From: Thermoprotei archaeon
GTDB taxonomy: Archaea; Thermoproteota; Methanomethylicia; Nezhaarchaeales; B40-G2
Reading direction: 5' to 3'
Length of the DNA: 61,857 bases
Assembly (NCBI GenBank): GCA_003649615.1
Contig: QMSI01000002.1
Coordinates: 1 to 61,857 of the forward strand
The notes under the pieces were generated by a model. The model was not told where the DNA came from. It did no database searches and saw nothing but the letters and a program-made list of their open reading frames with translations. Positions 42,467-50,950 of this stretch are shown one piece after another. The stretch's first letter is position 1; each line of letters opens with the position of its first letter. Both the position numbers and the translations under genes were made by a program.

Positions 42467-43489
42467 ATGGTTGAGTTGATTAGCGGTCTTAGGACCATTT
42501 GGTGGGAAGACGGCAAAGTCTTCATGGTCGATCAGAACAAGCTTCCTTGGGAGTTTACCTTTAAAGTCTGTAGTAGTGTTGAGGAAGTAGCTGAAGCCAT
42601 TAAAGATATGACAATTAGAGGTGCTCCTGCCATAGGGGCAGCGGCAGCTATGGGTCTAGCTTTGGCAGCTTACCACTGCAAGGCTAAGAAAAAAGAGGAA
42701 ATGGTAAAAGCGGTGGTAAAAGCAGCTGAAGTTTTAAGGTCTACTAGGCCTACTGCTCGCAATCTCTTCTGGGCTATAGAGAGGGTTCTCAAAGTGTTGG
42801 AGATGAAGGAAGGAGTAGAGGAAGTACGCAGAGAAGTTTTGATGGAGGCTTTAAGGATAGCTGATGAGGACGTTGAGGTTAATAGGAAAATAGGTGAAAC
42901 AGGTGTTTCTATCCTTGAAGACGGGGACGTAGTATTAACGCACTGCAACGCTGGCGCTTTGGCCACGGTGGGTTACGGCACAGCATTAGCTCCAATAAGG
43001 GAAGCTGTGAAGAGAGGGTTGAGAGTGAAGGTCATAGCTACCGAGACGAGGCCTAAGCTTCAAGGCGCTAGGCTAACAGCTTTAGAGTTGAAGATTGAAG
43101 GAATACCGGTTAAGGTGATAACCGATGGGATGGTCGGCTACGTGATGAGGGAAGGTATGGTCAACAAGGTGATTGTAGGAGCTGATAGGGTGTTTAAGGA
43201 TGGACACGTGGTTAATAAGGTGGGCACCTTGACGATCGCGGTGGTGGCCAATCACTTTAATGTACCTTTCTACGTAGCAGCTCCTACCTCAACCTTCGAT
43301 CTAACTTTAAACGTAGAGGACGTAACCATTGAAATGAGAGGAAGAGAGGAGGTAGCTTCCATTGCAAACTTCCCGATACTCCCTTCAGGCGTAGAGGCGT
43401 TAAATCCAGCCTTTGATGTAACACCTCCTTACTTGGTAACAGGGTATATAACTGAGAAGGGGATATTGAGGCCCCCCTTTACATTATAG
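42467..43489 (+). CDS. mtnA: S-methyl-5-thioribose-1-phosphate isomerase (MtnA)
   Basis: MtnA isomerises methylthioribose-1-phosphate to the ribulose form in methionine salvage. The 340-residue protein has the signature DMTIRGAPAIGAAAAMGLAL (about residues 48-67), the catalytic Cys in VLTHCNAGALATVGYGTA and the catalytic Asp in VGADRVFKDGHVVNKVGT. Those three motifs separate MtnA from related eIF2B subunits and ribose-1,5-bisphosphate isomerase. The ATG at 42467 has a weak upstream site. It faces the Clp1-type kinase gene with six bases of overlap. Confidence 0.93.
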   Translation: MVELISGLRTIWWEDGKVFMVDQNKLPWEFTFKVCSSVEEVAEAIKDMTIRGAPAIGAAAAMGLALAAYHCKAKKKEEMVKAVVKAAEVLRSTRPTARNLFWAIERVLKVLEMKEGVEEVRREVLMEALRIADEDVEVNRKIGETGVSILEDGDVVLTHCNAGALATVGYGTALAPIREAVKRGLRVKVIATETRPKLQGARLTALELKIEGIPVKVITDGMVGYVMREGMVNKVIVGADRVFKDGHVVNKVGTLTIAVVANHFNVPFYVAAPTSTFDLTLNVEDVTIEMRGREEVASIANFPILPSGVEALNPAFDVTPPYLVTGYITEKGILRPPFTL

Positions 43490-44782
43490 GGGCCATCCTT
43501 CAATTTTTGCCAGTTCTCTGCCCTCTTCATCCAGCTTTAGTTGACCCACCTGTATAATGCTTACCTGCCCTTCAAATGGGGTCAAGAGGCTTATGGTCCT
43601 CTCCTCGTAGTCTATCTCCTCTATTATGCCTAGGCCTAGCAACGTTGAGGCTTGACCTATAAGACCAGCTATTAGTCCTTTCTCGGCTCCTCGATGAATA
43701 ACTAACACTTCTTCCTTCCCAAAGGCCTCCTTCAGCTTTAAAGCTGCCTCCGAAGAATTCGAAATAGGTTTATCAACCACCACAAACATCGAGTCTGGGC
43801 CTTCCTCTCCGTAGATCACCTCTAAGCCTAAGATAGACTCTACTTCGCTTTTACGCTCCTTGCTCATCTTGAAACCTGTGGTGTAAAGTGTATACATCAA
43901 GCCGGTGACATCGAGCGAATACTTTCTTATCTTGGCCCTAGCAAAGTATCCCTTGTATGCCAGTTCCCTTTTCACTCTCCTATCCTCCTTGCTTCTGGCC
44001 TTAATAGCTGATGAGACCGGGACTCTAAGCACCTCAACTTCCTTGAAGTTTATGTAAGGCTTAGCCAAGTGTTCTACCTCAGTGCTTCGCTGTATTAGTA
44101 CAAGATGGCTAGGCTTCAACGCCCCCAATAGGCCTGCTTTAAGAAACCTTGCTCCACGACCAGTTGTCCAGCCACTTGTGTTTATAATTAAGGCTTCTAC
44201 ACCCTCCCTCACAGCCTCTTCAAAGAGTATTTTAGCTCCGACTATAACGCGATCTGTTAAGCCTGAGGGAGAAGTAGCTCCTATGAAGTAGGCGCTCTTA
44301 AGCACCGCTTTGTCGAGGCTGGTCACATAATCTTTAATTAAACCTAAGCTAATGGTGGTGGGTACAAAGACTTCTGCCTGGCCTGGATCACAATCCAAGA
44401 CGCCTACTTTAAAACCTGCTTCAATGAAGCGATTGGCCAAGTATGTACAGAACGTCGTCTTACCGCTATCTATGTCCCCAAACACCATAACCCTGAGAGG
44501 AGCACCAGCTCCAATTATTCTATCAATTGTTATGTACCACTCTCTAGGTATGGTAGCTGAAGAAAGAGGCTCTATTTTGGCTTCAGGACCAGCTTTAACC
44601 TCCACGACGGAGTTCTCAATAGCCTCTAAAGGCAGAGACCTAGACCTGGGTACAGTTAAGGACTCCTTGATCTTTACAGGTTTCCCTAATACTGAAAGTG
44701 AGCCTTCAAGCAGCCTTATAGAGGCTGGTCCTTCTACTTTGTAGGATGATCCTTTTGGAATGGTGACCCTTGAGTTAGACAT
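43484..44782 (-). CDS. Polynucleotide 5'-kinase, Clp1/Grc3 type
   Basis: Archaeal Clp1 phosphorylates 5'-OH ends of RNA and DNA. The 432-residue protein has a beta-rich N-terminal domain (about residues 1-90), a P-loop VFGDIDSGKTTFCTYLAN near 103, the Clp1-family GVLDCDPGQAEVFVPTTISL (about 128-147) and ALIINTSGWTTGRGARF, and a C-terminal beta domain. ATG 44782, with GGGTGGG a few bases upstream, is preferred to GTG 44791. It overlaps the start of its neighbour at 44775 by eight bases, so the two genes are translation coupled. Confidence 0.9.
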   Translation of the reverse strand: MSNSRVTIPKGSSYKVEGPASIRLLEGSLSVLGKPVKIKESLTVPRSRSLPLEAIENSVVEVKAGPEAKIEPLSSATIPREWYITIDRIIGAGAPLRVMVFGDIDSGKTTFCTYLANRFIEAGFKVGVLDCDPGQAEVFVPTTISLGLIKDYVTSLDKAVLKSAYFIGATSPSGLTDRVIVGAKILFEEAVREGVEALIINTSGWTTGRGARFLKAGLLGALKPSHLVLIQRSTEVEHLAKPYINFKEVEVLRVPVSSAIKARSKEDRRVKRELAYKGYFARAKIRKYSLDVTGLMYTLYTTGFKMSKERKSEVESILGLEVIYGEEGPDSMFVVVDKPISNSSEAALKLKEAFGKEEVLVIHRGAEKGLIAGLIGQASTLLGLGIIEEIDYEERTISLLTPFEGQVSIIQVGQLKLDEEGRELAKIEGWPL

Positions 44783-45410
44783 GAAGCCCACCCTTCACTC
44801 TATGACCTTCCTTTAAGGCTATGTGTAAGGCTGAAGCCGCGTCTTTAGGTATGGGAGGATCCAGGGAAGGGATGGAGGTAAGGGAGGCGAGAGCTTCGTC
44901 CACCACCTCTACCTCAACCCCTTCAAGCCCAATAGAGAACGTGGATAAAACCTTATCTCTATGTTTAGGCGAGCCATCACCTATCCTTAATAATGTTCTT
45001 ACTGCCAACTTAGCCTCTACGACATCCTTAACATAGTTAAGTAGATCATCCACCTCCCTAAAGACCCGGTAATCTATGAGAGCTGAATCCGCCACTACAG
45101 CTAAGCCATAGGTTTCGCCTGGATCAATACCCACGATAAGCTCACCAAACTTATCTCTACCCTGAAGAGCAAGCCTTATCCTAGCACTAAGTAACGATAT
45201 CCCTTTGTCTTTAACCTCCACCACTTTAACTCCATTTAAACCCTGCATTTTAAGGGCGTCTTCCTTAGCTACCAATACCACTTTAATCTCCTTGGGAAGA
45301 GGGCTATCTGGATCAAGGCTAACAAAATCCAGGTTTAACCTTCTCAACTCTGATATTATTTCATAGTAGTCTTTTGCTCGAGTAGCGTATACTCCGATAC
45401 GGCTCAGCAT
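44775..45410 (-). CDS. RNase H-like-fold hypothetical protein
   Basis: The 211-residue protein contains LIVGIDPGETYGLAVVADS near residues 95-113, the first strand and Asp of the RuvC/RNase H-like fold, followed by acidic residues in later helices (VVEAKLAVRTLLRIGDGSP, EVEVVDEALAS). This matches a conserved but uncharacterised archaeal group resembling Holliday-junction-resolvase-like proteins. The N-terminal 90 residues form a separate small alpha/beta domain. ATG 45410 follows GGTGGTGG. It overlaps the Clp1-type kinase gene by eight bases; a nucleic-acid role is inferred. Confidence 0.75.
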   Translation of the reverse strand: MLSRIGVYATRAKDYYEIISELRRLNLDFVSLDPDSPLPKEIKVVLVAKEDALKMQGLNGVKVVEVKDKGISLLSARIRLALQGRDKFGELIVGIDPGETYGLAVVADSALIDYRVFREVDDLLNYVKDVVEAKLAVRTLLRIGDGSPKHRDKVLSTFSIGLEGVEVEVVDEALASLTSIPSLDPPIPKDAASALHIALKEGHRVKGGLHV

Positions 45411-45446
45411 TCCACCACCATTCAAGAAACCTAAAGGAAGGCAACT

Positions 45447-46130
45447 ATGCTAAATATAAACGTAGCGCATCACCTAATGGGGAGAAAGCTGAAAAACATA
45501 GAAGAGCTTATCAGAGCTTTGACAAGGCGAGGAGGACTCCTCCTAATCTATGGGGGAGGAGGAACAGGGAAGACGACACTAGCCTTGCAGCTTCTATTGA
45601 GCGCCTTGACGAGGGGTTGGAGGTCACTATATGCATATACAGGTAGGCTCAGCTCGAAAAGATTCAAGTCTTTGGCTCAAAAAAAGCTGGAAAACCTACG
45701 TCACCTGTTAATCTTGATAAGGCTAGTCGACTTCGATGATCAAGATAGAGCTGTAGATGCCCTCTACAGGAGTAGGGGAGAGAAGTTAAAGGTAGCAGTT
45801 TTTGATACTTTCACTGGTCTTTATAGATCCTTTGTGGCTGAAACGAAAAACCCCTTAAAGGCTAGCAAGTTGTTAAACCAACAGTTAGCCATGCTCGCTG
45901 AGCTTGCAAACAGCTTCAACCTAAACATAATATTGACTAGTAGGGCTAGAAGGCTTGCAGAGGATTTGGAGCCAGAAGCTTCTAGTTTGCTGGAGTATTG
46001 GGCAAACACCATAATTAGGATCGAGAAGCTAGAGAGATTAAAGTGGAGAAGGATAACGGTGGAGAAGGGACCTCCGCATCTGGAAGGATGGGTAATCGAG
46101 GCTGAGATGACAGGCAAGGGGTTAAGGTAG
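45447..46130 (+). CDS. RadB-like RecA-family ATPase
   Basis: The 227-residue protein is a stand-alone RecA core: Walker A LIYGGGGTGKTTLALQLLL (about residues 34-52), Walker B VAVFDTFTGLY near 112-122, and a third motif NIILTSRARRLAEDL. It lacks the N-terminal helix-hairpin-helix domain of RadA, as RadB paralogues do; KaiC-like single-domain ATPases are an alternative. ATG 45447 or the internal ATG at 45477 may be the start. CarS follows three bases after the stop. Confidence 0.82.
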   Translation: MLNINVAHHLMGRKLKNIEELIRALTRRGGLLLIYGGGGTGKTTLALQLLLSALTRGWRSLYAYTGRLSSKRFKSLAQKKLENLRHLLILIRLVDFDDQDRAVDALYRSRGEKLKVAVFDTFTGLYRSFVAETKNPLKASKLLNQQLAMLAELANSFNLNIILTSRARRLAEDLEPEASSLLEYWANTIIRIEKLERLKWRRITVEKGPPHLEGWVIEAEMTGKGLR

Positions 46131-46132
46131 TC

Positions 46133-46630
46133 ATGGCGTGGTACGTTGAAGAGCTCATCGAAGCCCTATTGTTCATACTTCCAGCTTACGTAGCTAATGC
46201 CGCTCCTCTCCTATTAACACCTTGGATGAGGGTACGCCATCCAATGGACTTTGGCTTATCCATGTCCGATGGGAAAAGAATACTTGGCGATACCAAGAGT
46301 TGGGAGGGGTTTGCTTTTGGAATTACCCTAGGTACCTTTACTGGGGCTTTGATCTCCAAGCCTTTACTAGGCTTAGCCTTGAGCGTAGGCGCTATGATAG
46401 GTGACCTAGCAGGGTCCTTCATTAAACGTAGGGCAGGTATTGAGCCAGGCCATCCAATACCCGTCCTAGATCAGCTGGATTTCCTTGTAGGAGCTCTCAT
46501 ACTTGCTTACATCTTGGGGGAAACTTTAAGTCCAGTTAAGGTGTTGATATTAGTAGTCATAACGCCACCTATACATCTAGCCACTAACACCTTTGCTTAT
46601 TTACTAGGCTTTAAAGATAGGCCTTATTAA
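46133..46630 (+). CDS. carS: CDP-archaeol synthase (CarS)
   Basis: CarS activates digeranylgeranylglycerol phosphate with CTP, a key step in archaeal phospholipid synthesis. The 165-residue protein has about five membrane segments and the family motif GDTKSWEGFAFGITLGTFTG (about residues 52-71). Further motifs are the cytidylyl-transfer loop GDLAGSFIKRRAGIEPGHPI (about 90-109) and PVLDQLDFLVGAL (about 110-122), where the Asp residues bind metal. ATG 46133 is three bases after the RadB-like stop and the 3' end overlaps the convergent gene by four bases. Confidence 0.94.
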   Translation: MAWYVEELIEALLFILPAYVANAAPLLLTPWMRVRHPMDFGLSMSDGKRILGDTKSWEGFAFGITLGTFTGALISKPLLGLALSVGAMIGDLAGSFIKRRAGIEPGHPIPVLDQLDFLVGALILAYILGETLSPVKVLILVVITPPIHLATNTFAYLLGFKDRPY

Positions 46631-47034
46631 GAGACAAAGACCCTTAAGGCTATCCACCAGAAGCCTGTCAGCCCTGCTAAGAGTAGTAGAAGACCTATTA
46701 AAGAAACAATTAAGGCGCTCTTCTCATCTCTTGGTTTAGAAGCACTGTCATGTACGATTAATAGGCCTAGGAAAGTCAACGTAAACATTATGGCTAAGAA
46801 AAAGGCTTCATAGAAGGTCTGGGCGGAAAGCGGGCTTAGACCCAGCTCAAAGGCGAAGGTTCTACCTGCAGCAGCTGCTTGAGCAGAAACAAAAGACACA
46901 CTCTCCCAGTTTATAACACAGAAGAGGAAACCACTGACTAAAATTATACACCAAATAATCACCAGGATAGGTAAGAGCTGTGAAGGAATCTTAATCTTCT
47001 TGACACGCCTAACTATGGACTGCAACAACGACAT
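46627..47034 (-). CDS. Small membrane protein of unknown function
   Basis: The 135-residue product has a basic amphipathic N-terminus (SIVRRVKKIKIPSQ) and three predicted membrane helices (about residues 21-43, 70-91 and 108-131). No family is recognised. ATG 47034 follows AAGGTGATT, a good ribosome site; the upstream ATG at 47103 has none and would add a non-conserved-looking stretch. It converges on carS with a four-base overlap and is divergent from the Zn-ribbon gene at 47168. Confidence 0.7.
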   Translation of the reverse strand: MSLLQSIVRRVKKIKIPSQLLPILVIIWCIILVSGFLFCVINWESVSFVSAQAAAAGRTFAFELGLSPLSAQTFYEAFFLAIMFTLTFLGLLIVHDSASKPRDEKSALIVSLIGLLLLLAGLTGFWWIALRVFVS

Positions 47035-47167
47035 GTCAATCACCTTACAGCCCAAGCCTAAATTTAAAGTCTTCGAGAACCGGAGATAAAAGATGAAGAA
47101 CATCGGATTTCTAAGCGTTAAGTTAACAAACCACCCTCTCTAGTACCCTCCAAGGAGGCTGGGGGAG

Positions 47168-47335
47168 TTGGAGATTGTGCTCTGTAGCCAGTGTGGGCAT
47201 GTCCTACATAAAGGAGATGAGCTTGTAACGCCTAAGGATATAGCCAAGAAGTATAATGGACGCTGCCCGAAATGCCTCAACCCTCTAAACGCTAAGGGAA
47301 CAAAGATACAGATAATCAGTAAAGGTAGGCGCTAA
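47168..47335 (+). CDS. Small Zn-ribbon protein (55 aa)
   Basis: The frame encodes a 55-residue protein with two cysteine pairs, CSQCG near residue 6 and CPKC near residue 34, and a basic end (IISKGRR). It reads as a single zinc ribbon, in the style of small archaeal RNA- or ribosome-associated proteins. TTG 47168 follows GGGGGAG. The stop abuts the stop of the S10 gene on the other strand at 47336, leaving no intergenic room. I do not recognise a named family. Confidence 0.72.
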   Translation: MEIVLCSQCGHVLHKGDELVTPKDIAKKYNGRCPKCLNPLNAKGTKIQIISKGRR

Positions 47336-47644
47336 CTAAACCAACTCTATCTCTATATGTATTGTATCTGGCATCCTGATTCTCATGAGTGATCTTAATG
47401 CTCTCTCCTCCGCGTCTATATCTATAATTCTCTTATGAATGCGTAGCTCGTAGTGATCGAAGGTGTGAGTTCCCTCACCTGAAGGAGCCTTCCTAACCGG
47501 TATCACCATTTTTTTAGTCGGTAGCGGGATAGGGCCCTTGACATGTACTCCTGTCTTTCTAGCTAGACCTACTATTTCACTACATACTGCCTGAAGGTCA
47601 TTAAGGTTAGGGCTTGAAAGCCTTATCCTAGCTTTTCGCACCAT
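47336..47644 (-). CDS. rps10: Small-subunit ribosomal protein S10
   Basis: The 102-residue protein has the S10 signature [20 protein letters not shown] (about residues 35-54) and the conserved [21 protein letters not shown] 47644 is the start. It is the last gene of the minus-strand str operon, 77 bases after EF-1alpha, the usual archaeal order. Confidence 0.96.
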   Translation of the reverse strand: MVRKARIRLSSPNLNDLQAVCSEIVGLARKTGVHVKGPIPLPTKKMVIPVRKAPSGEGTHTFDHYELRIHKRIIDIDAEERALRSLMRIRMPDTIHIEIELV

Positions 47645-47721
47645 CTACGCCACCTTAGTCTTCTAAGCCCTAGCTAAACTGGTTTTTAAAACACTCGCTA
47701 AAGAAAAGTGCTGGGGGTTTA

Positions 47722-49029
47722 TTATTTCTCCACCTTAAGTGGGGTGGAATCTATGACTATGCCAGCAGCTATGGTTCTACCCATATCTCTGATAGCAAAG
47801 CGACCTAGCGGTGGAAACTCTGAGTACTTTTCTATTACCACAGGGCGAATAGGCTTGAACCTAACTATTGCGCTGTCACCCTGCTTTATGAAGCTGGGCT
47901 TCTCCTCTATCACGCTGCCTGTCCTTGGGTCGATCTTCTGTAAAATCTCGTCAAAGCGGCAAGCCACCGTAGCTGTGTGTACATGAAGCACAGGCGTGTA
48001 GCCCACGGCGATGGAGGTCGGATGGTATAGCACGAATATCCTACCGATGAACTCTTGCACGACAGTTGGAGGTTTGTCAGGTGGGCCAGCTACATCTCCT
48101 CTCCTTATATCAGTTCTAGCCAAGCCACGGACGTTAAAGCCTATGTTGTCTCCTGGCTCAGCCCTCTCCAAACGTGTATGATGCGTCTCAATGGACTTAA
48201 CCTCACCCTTCTTATTGGAGGGCATGAAGAGCACTGTATCTCCAACCTTTATCACTCCCGTCTCCACCCTACCCACTGGCACAGTCCCTACGCCGGTGAT
48301 CGAGTATACGTCCTGTACCGGCAATCGGAGAGGTTTATCTACAGGTTTCGGAGGAGGTTGGAAGGTGTCTAGAGCTTCAACTATTGTTGGTCCTTTATAC
48401 CAAGGTGTATTATTGCTTCTCTCAACAAGGTTGTCGCCGTACCAGGCGGAGACGGGTACTACATTGATCTTTGATACATCGTAGCCGATCATCTTAAGTA
48501 GCTTTAAGGTACCTTCCTTGACCTCGTTAAACCTAGCTTCGCTCCAGTTCACCGTGGGGTCATCCATCTTGTTGACCGCCACAACGAGCTGGTTAATGCC
48601 CATGGTCTTAGCCAGGAAGGCGTGTTCCCTTGTCTGCCCTGCAGGGCCTATACCGGCCTCGTACTCTCCTCTCTTAGCGGATATCACTAGGATAGCGCAG
48701 TCTGCTTGCGAAGCTCCAGTAACCATATTCTTCACGAAGTCTCTATGTCCAGGGCAGTCTATGAGGGTGAAGAAGTTTTTCTTGGTTTCGAACTTGAAGA
48801 AGGAGAGGTCGATGGTCATATCTCGCTCTCGCTCTTCCTTGTAGGTGTCGAGAATCCATGCATACTTGGCAAACTCCTTACCACTTTTCTTGGCTATTTC
48901 TTCGAGCTCCTTTAACTTCCTATCATCTATGTGGCCTGTCCTGAACAGCAAGTGACCTGTCAGTGTTGACTTGCCGTGGTCTACGTGTCCTATGACCACA
49001 AGGTTCAGGTGAGGCTTAGCGCTTGACAA
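47722..49029 (-). CDS. tuf: Elongation factor 1-alpha
   Basis: EF-1alpha carries aminoacyl-tRNA to the ribosome. The 435-residue GTPase has G1 VIGHVDHGKSTLTGHLLF (about residues 11-28), the switch region DMTIDLSFFKF, G3 LIDCPGHRDFVKNMVTGASQ (about 92-111) and G4 VAVNKMD, with beta-barrel domains 2 and 3 after residue 225. Length is typical. ATG 49029 is the start. It lies between S7 and S10 in the str operon; its exchange factor EF-1beta is at 17968. Confidence 0.97.
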   Translation of the reverse strand: MSSAKPHLNLVVIGHVDHGKSTLTGHLLFRTGHIDDRKLKELEEIAKKSGKEFAKYAWILDTYKEERERDMTIDLSFFKFETKKNFFTLIDCPGHRDFVKNMVTGASQADCAILVISAKRGEYEAGIGPAGQTREHAFLAKTMGINQLVVAVNKMDDPTVNWSEARFNEVKEGTLKLLKMIGYDVSKINVVPVSAWYGDNLVERSNNTPWYKGPTIVEALDTFQPPPKPVDKPLRLPVQDVYSITGVGTVPVGRVETGVIKVGDTVLFMPSNKKGEVKSIETHHTRLERAEPGDNIGFNVRGLARTDIRRGDVAGPPDKPPTVVQEFIGRIFVLYHPTSIAVGYTPVLHVHTATVACRFDEILQKIDPRTGSVIEEKPSFIKQGDSAIVRFKPIRPVVIEKYSEFPPLGRFAIRDMGRTIAAGIVIDSTPLKVEK

Positions 49030-49130
49030 CCTTACTTACACCTCTTGCCGCTAGGTGTTTCGAGAAGACCTCCTATTAAGCTTCACGCCTTTACCGTTAA
49101 CCTCTGCAACATAACTGTCAAGGAAAGGCC

Positions 49131-49706
49131 TCACCTAGAGGCCATAGCTATTCTTTCCATCTCATCCTTCCGGCTAATCGCGTAGCTCCTCGAGCTCCCC
49201 TCAGCTGCCAGCATTATCTCTTCAGCAAGACACTCCTCAATACTTTTAGGGCTACCGAAAGAAGCTATCCTAGCCCCTTCGGTAATCCACCTTAAAGCTA
49301 GATCTACCCTGCGTTGAGGGGCTACATCAACCGACTGGTGGTAAACTATGCCTCCGTAAGCTATACGGGTGGTCTCCTCTCGCGGAGCCGCATTTTCTAT
49401 GGCGTTAATTAGTACTTGAACGGGGTTCTGCTTGGTCTTTAAACTTATAATCCCAAAAGCCTGTTTAACTATGCTAGTAGCTAGCTGTTTCTTGCCTTGG
49501 TTCTTCCCGACCTTCATCAAGTGGTTTATGAGCCTCTCAACGATAGGTACCTCAGCCTTCCCAAACCTTTTATGTTCATGTCTACCTTCAGTATGAGGAA
49601 GAAAGACAGGCTTTAAGCAGATATATCTGCGTAAACCTGGATCATGTACCTCGACGCCCTCCATAGACCATTTATTGAAAAGCTTCACCTCCACCAAAAC
49701 CGCCAC
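49131..49706 (-). CDS. rps7: Small-subunit ribosomal protein S7
   Basis: The 191-residue protein carries the S7 core: [20 protein letters not shown] (about residues 53-72), [19 protein letters not shown] and [16 protein letters not shown], with the archaeal N-terminal extension. It starts at 49706, three bases after the S12 stop. Confidence 0.97.
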   Translation of the reverse strand: MAVLVEVKLFNKWSMEGVEVHDPGLRRYICLKPVFLPHTEGRHEHKRFGKAEVPIVERLINHLMKVGKNQGKKQLATSIVKQAFGIISLKTKQNPVQVLINAIENAAPREETTRIAYGGIVYHQSVDVAPQRRVDLALRWITEGARIASFGSPKSIEECLAEEIMLAAEGSSRSYAISRKDEMERIAMASR

Positions 49707-49709
49707 CGC

Positions 49710-50105
49710 TCATCTTAAGGGTTTAGTCTTCTTCCCAGACATCAAAGCCCTAAGTGAAACACCATTAACCGATACAACCTTAAACCTCACTCCAGGTAGG
49801 TCTCCGTAAGCCTTTCCTTGAGGCCCCCCTATCCTCTCTATCAACACTTCGTCGTGCTCATCGATGAAGTTTAGAGCTCCGTCACCCGGGACAAAAGCAG
49901 TTACCTGCTTACCATTTTTAATAAGTTGAACCCTCACGCACTTCCTCACAGCCGAGTTGGGCTGTCTACTCTCAATACCGACCTTCTCTAAGACGAGGCC
50001 TCTAGCCATAGGGGCTCCTTCGAGGGGGTCAACTTTCACGTCTAGGCGTAACATTCTCCTCTTATAGCTGCTCTGACTCCACCTGAACTTCTGCCTTTTA
50101 GCCAT
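49710..50105 (-). CDS. rps12: Small-subunit ribosomal protein S12 (start codon problem)
   Basis: S12 sits at the decoding centre. The protein from ATG 50105 (131 residues) has the hallmark [40 protein letters not shown] and the [10 protein letters not shown] motif. It is about 15 residues shorter than usual. The missing conserved N-terminus is encoded in frame just upstream (50150 to 50106: [14 protein letters not shown]), but that stretch has no ATG, GTG or TTG after the stop at 50154-50156. A strong ribosome site AGGTGAT (50153-50159) and an ATG in the next frame (50154) sit exactly there, so a one-base indel or an unusual start such as GTT is likely. Confidence 0.95.
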   Translation of the reverse strand: MAKRQKFRWSQSSYKRRMLRLDVKVDPLEGAPMARGLVLEKVGIESRQPNSAVRKCVRVQLIKNGKQVTAFVPGDGALNFIDEHDEVLIERIGGPQGKAYGDLPGVRFKVVSVNGVSLRALMSGKKTKPLR

Positions 50106-50199
50106 AAGCTTCCTCGCAGCGAAGAGGCCTCGAGGAGACTTACCCGTAACCCATCACCTTCGCTTCCCTACAGGGGGCGCGAATAAAACTATTTCGGTC

Positions 50200-50634
50200 T
50201 TAGCTAATGACGACGTTATCTATATCGAAGTATCTCTTAGCTAAAATCCTGGCTCTCAGGATTTTGTTTCCATCCCTGCCGATGGCTACTCCTTTTTCTT
50301 GAGGGTTAACGGTCACGAAGGCTACGGTCTTGCCGTCAGGAGATTTAATTATCTTGACGGAGTGGACCTTAGCGGGCAGTAGGCTATTCTTTATAAGGTC
50401 TTCAGGTTTGTCTGCATCTTCCACTACCTCCACACTCTTACCTATTAGCTTTGTAAGCCTCTTAACGTTGGATCCATTTCGCCCTATGGCTAAACCCATG
50501 TGGCCCTGCTTAACCACAAAGAGAATCCTGCTTCTCTCCTGGTCAATTACGCAGTCCTTGGCCTGCGCCCCAGTGATGGATTCGAAGAGGCTTAGGTAGC
50601 GGAGCTCTTCATTAAACAGCCTTATCTGAGGCAC
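50200..50634 (-). CDS. nusA: NusA-like KH-domain protein
   Basis: The 144-residue archaeal NusA consists of two KH domains, with GXXG loops at GLAIGRNGSNVKRLTKLIG (about residues 47-65) and GVAIGRDGNKILRARILAKR (about 115-134). It lacks the bacterial N-terminal and S1 domains, as usual in archaea, and probably binds nascent RNA. It lies one base after the L30e stop and before S12, in the standard operon order. Confidence 0.95.
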   Translation of the reverse strand: MPQIRLFNEELRYLSLFESITGAQAKDCVIDQERSRILFVVKQGHMGLAIGRNGSNVKRLTKLIGKSVEVVEDADKPEDLIKNSLLPAKVHSVKIIKSPDGKTVAFVTVNPQEKGVAIGRDGNKILRARILAKRYFDIDNVVIS

Positions 50635-50635
50635 G

Positions 50636-50950
50636 CTACCCTACCTCCTGCTCTTCAACCAGTTTCATTATCTCGGAGTCACCTTCATCTAGCACCGTAA
50701 GGGCTGCTACCATAAAGCGTCTCCCGCAGGTCTCCCCTAGCTCCTTACTGCTTAGAGGGCAGACATAGGTCGGTATATTTGAGAGTTTCGCGTGATGTAC
50801 TATCAGGTCCTTCATGTCTGGAGGGCAGTTGCGCGCCAAGATAATAAGCCTACCTCTACCATGAGCCACAGTTCTAAGGGTCTCTCGGCTACCTAAGATT
50901 ACCTTCCCAGTCTTCATCGCGACTTTGAGCTCATTCTCCAGGCTTATCAT
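50636..50950 (-). CDS. rpl30e: Large-subunit ribosomal protein L30e
   Basis: The 104-residue protein has the L7Ae/L30e fold: [20 protein letters not shown] (about residues 9-28), [20 protein letters not shown] and the closing [20 protein letters not shown]. The ATG at 50950 overlaps the rpoA2 stop by four bases (ATGA), so it is translation coupled to the polymerase genes. Confidence 0.96.
   Translation of the reverse strand: MISLENELKVAMKTGKVILGSRETLRTVAHGRGRLIILARNCPPDMKDLIVHHAKLSNIPTYVCPLSSKELGETCGRRFMVAALTVLDEGDSEIMKLVEEQEVG

Noticed and set aside
48055-48372. Plus-strand reading frame opposite EF-1alpha
   Set aside because: The minus-strand EF-1alpha is complete and highly conserved; the opposite frame has no motif or ribosome site and is a codon-bias shadow.
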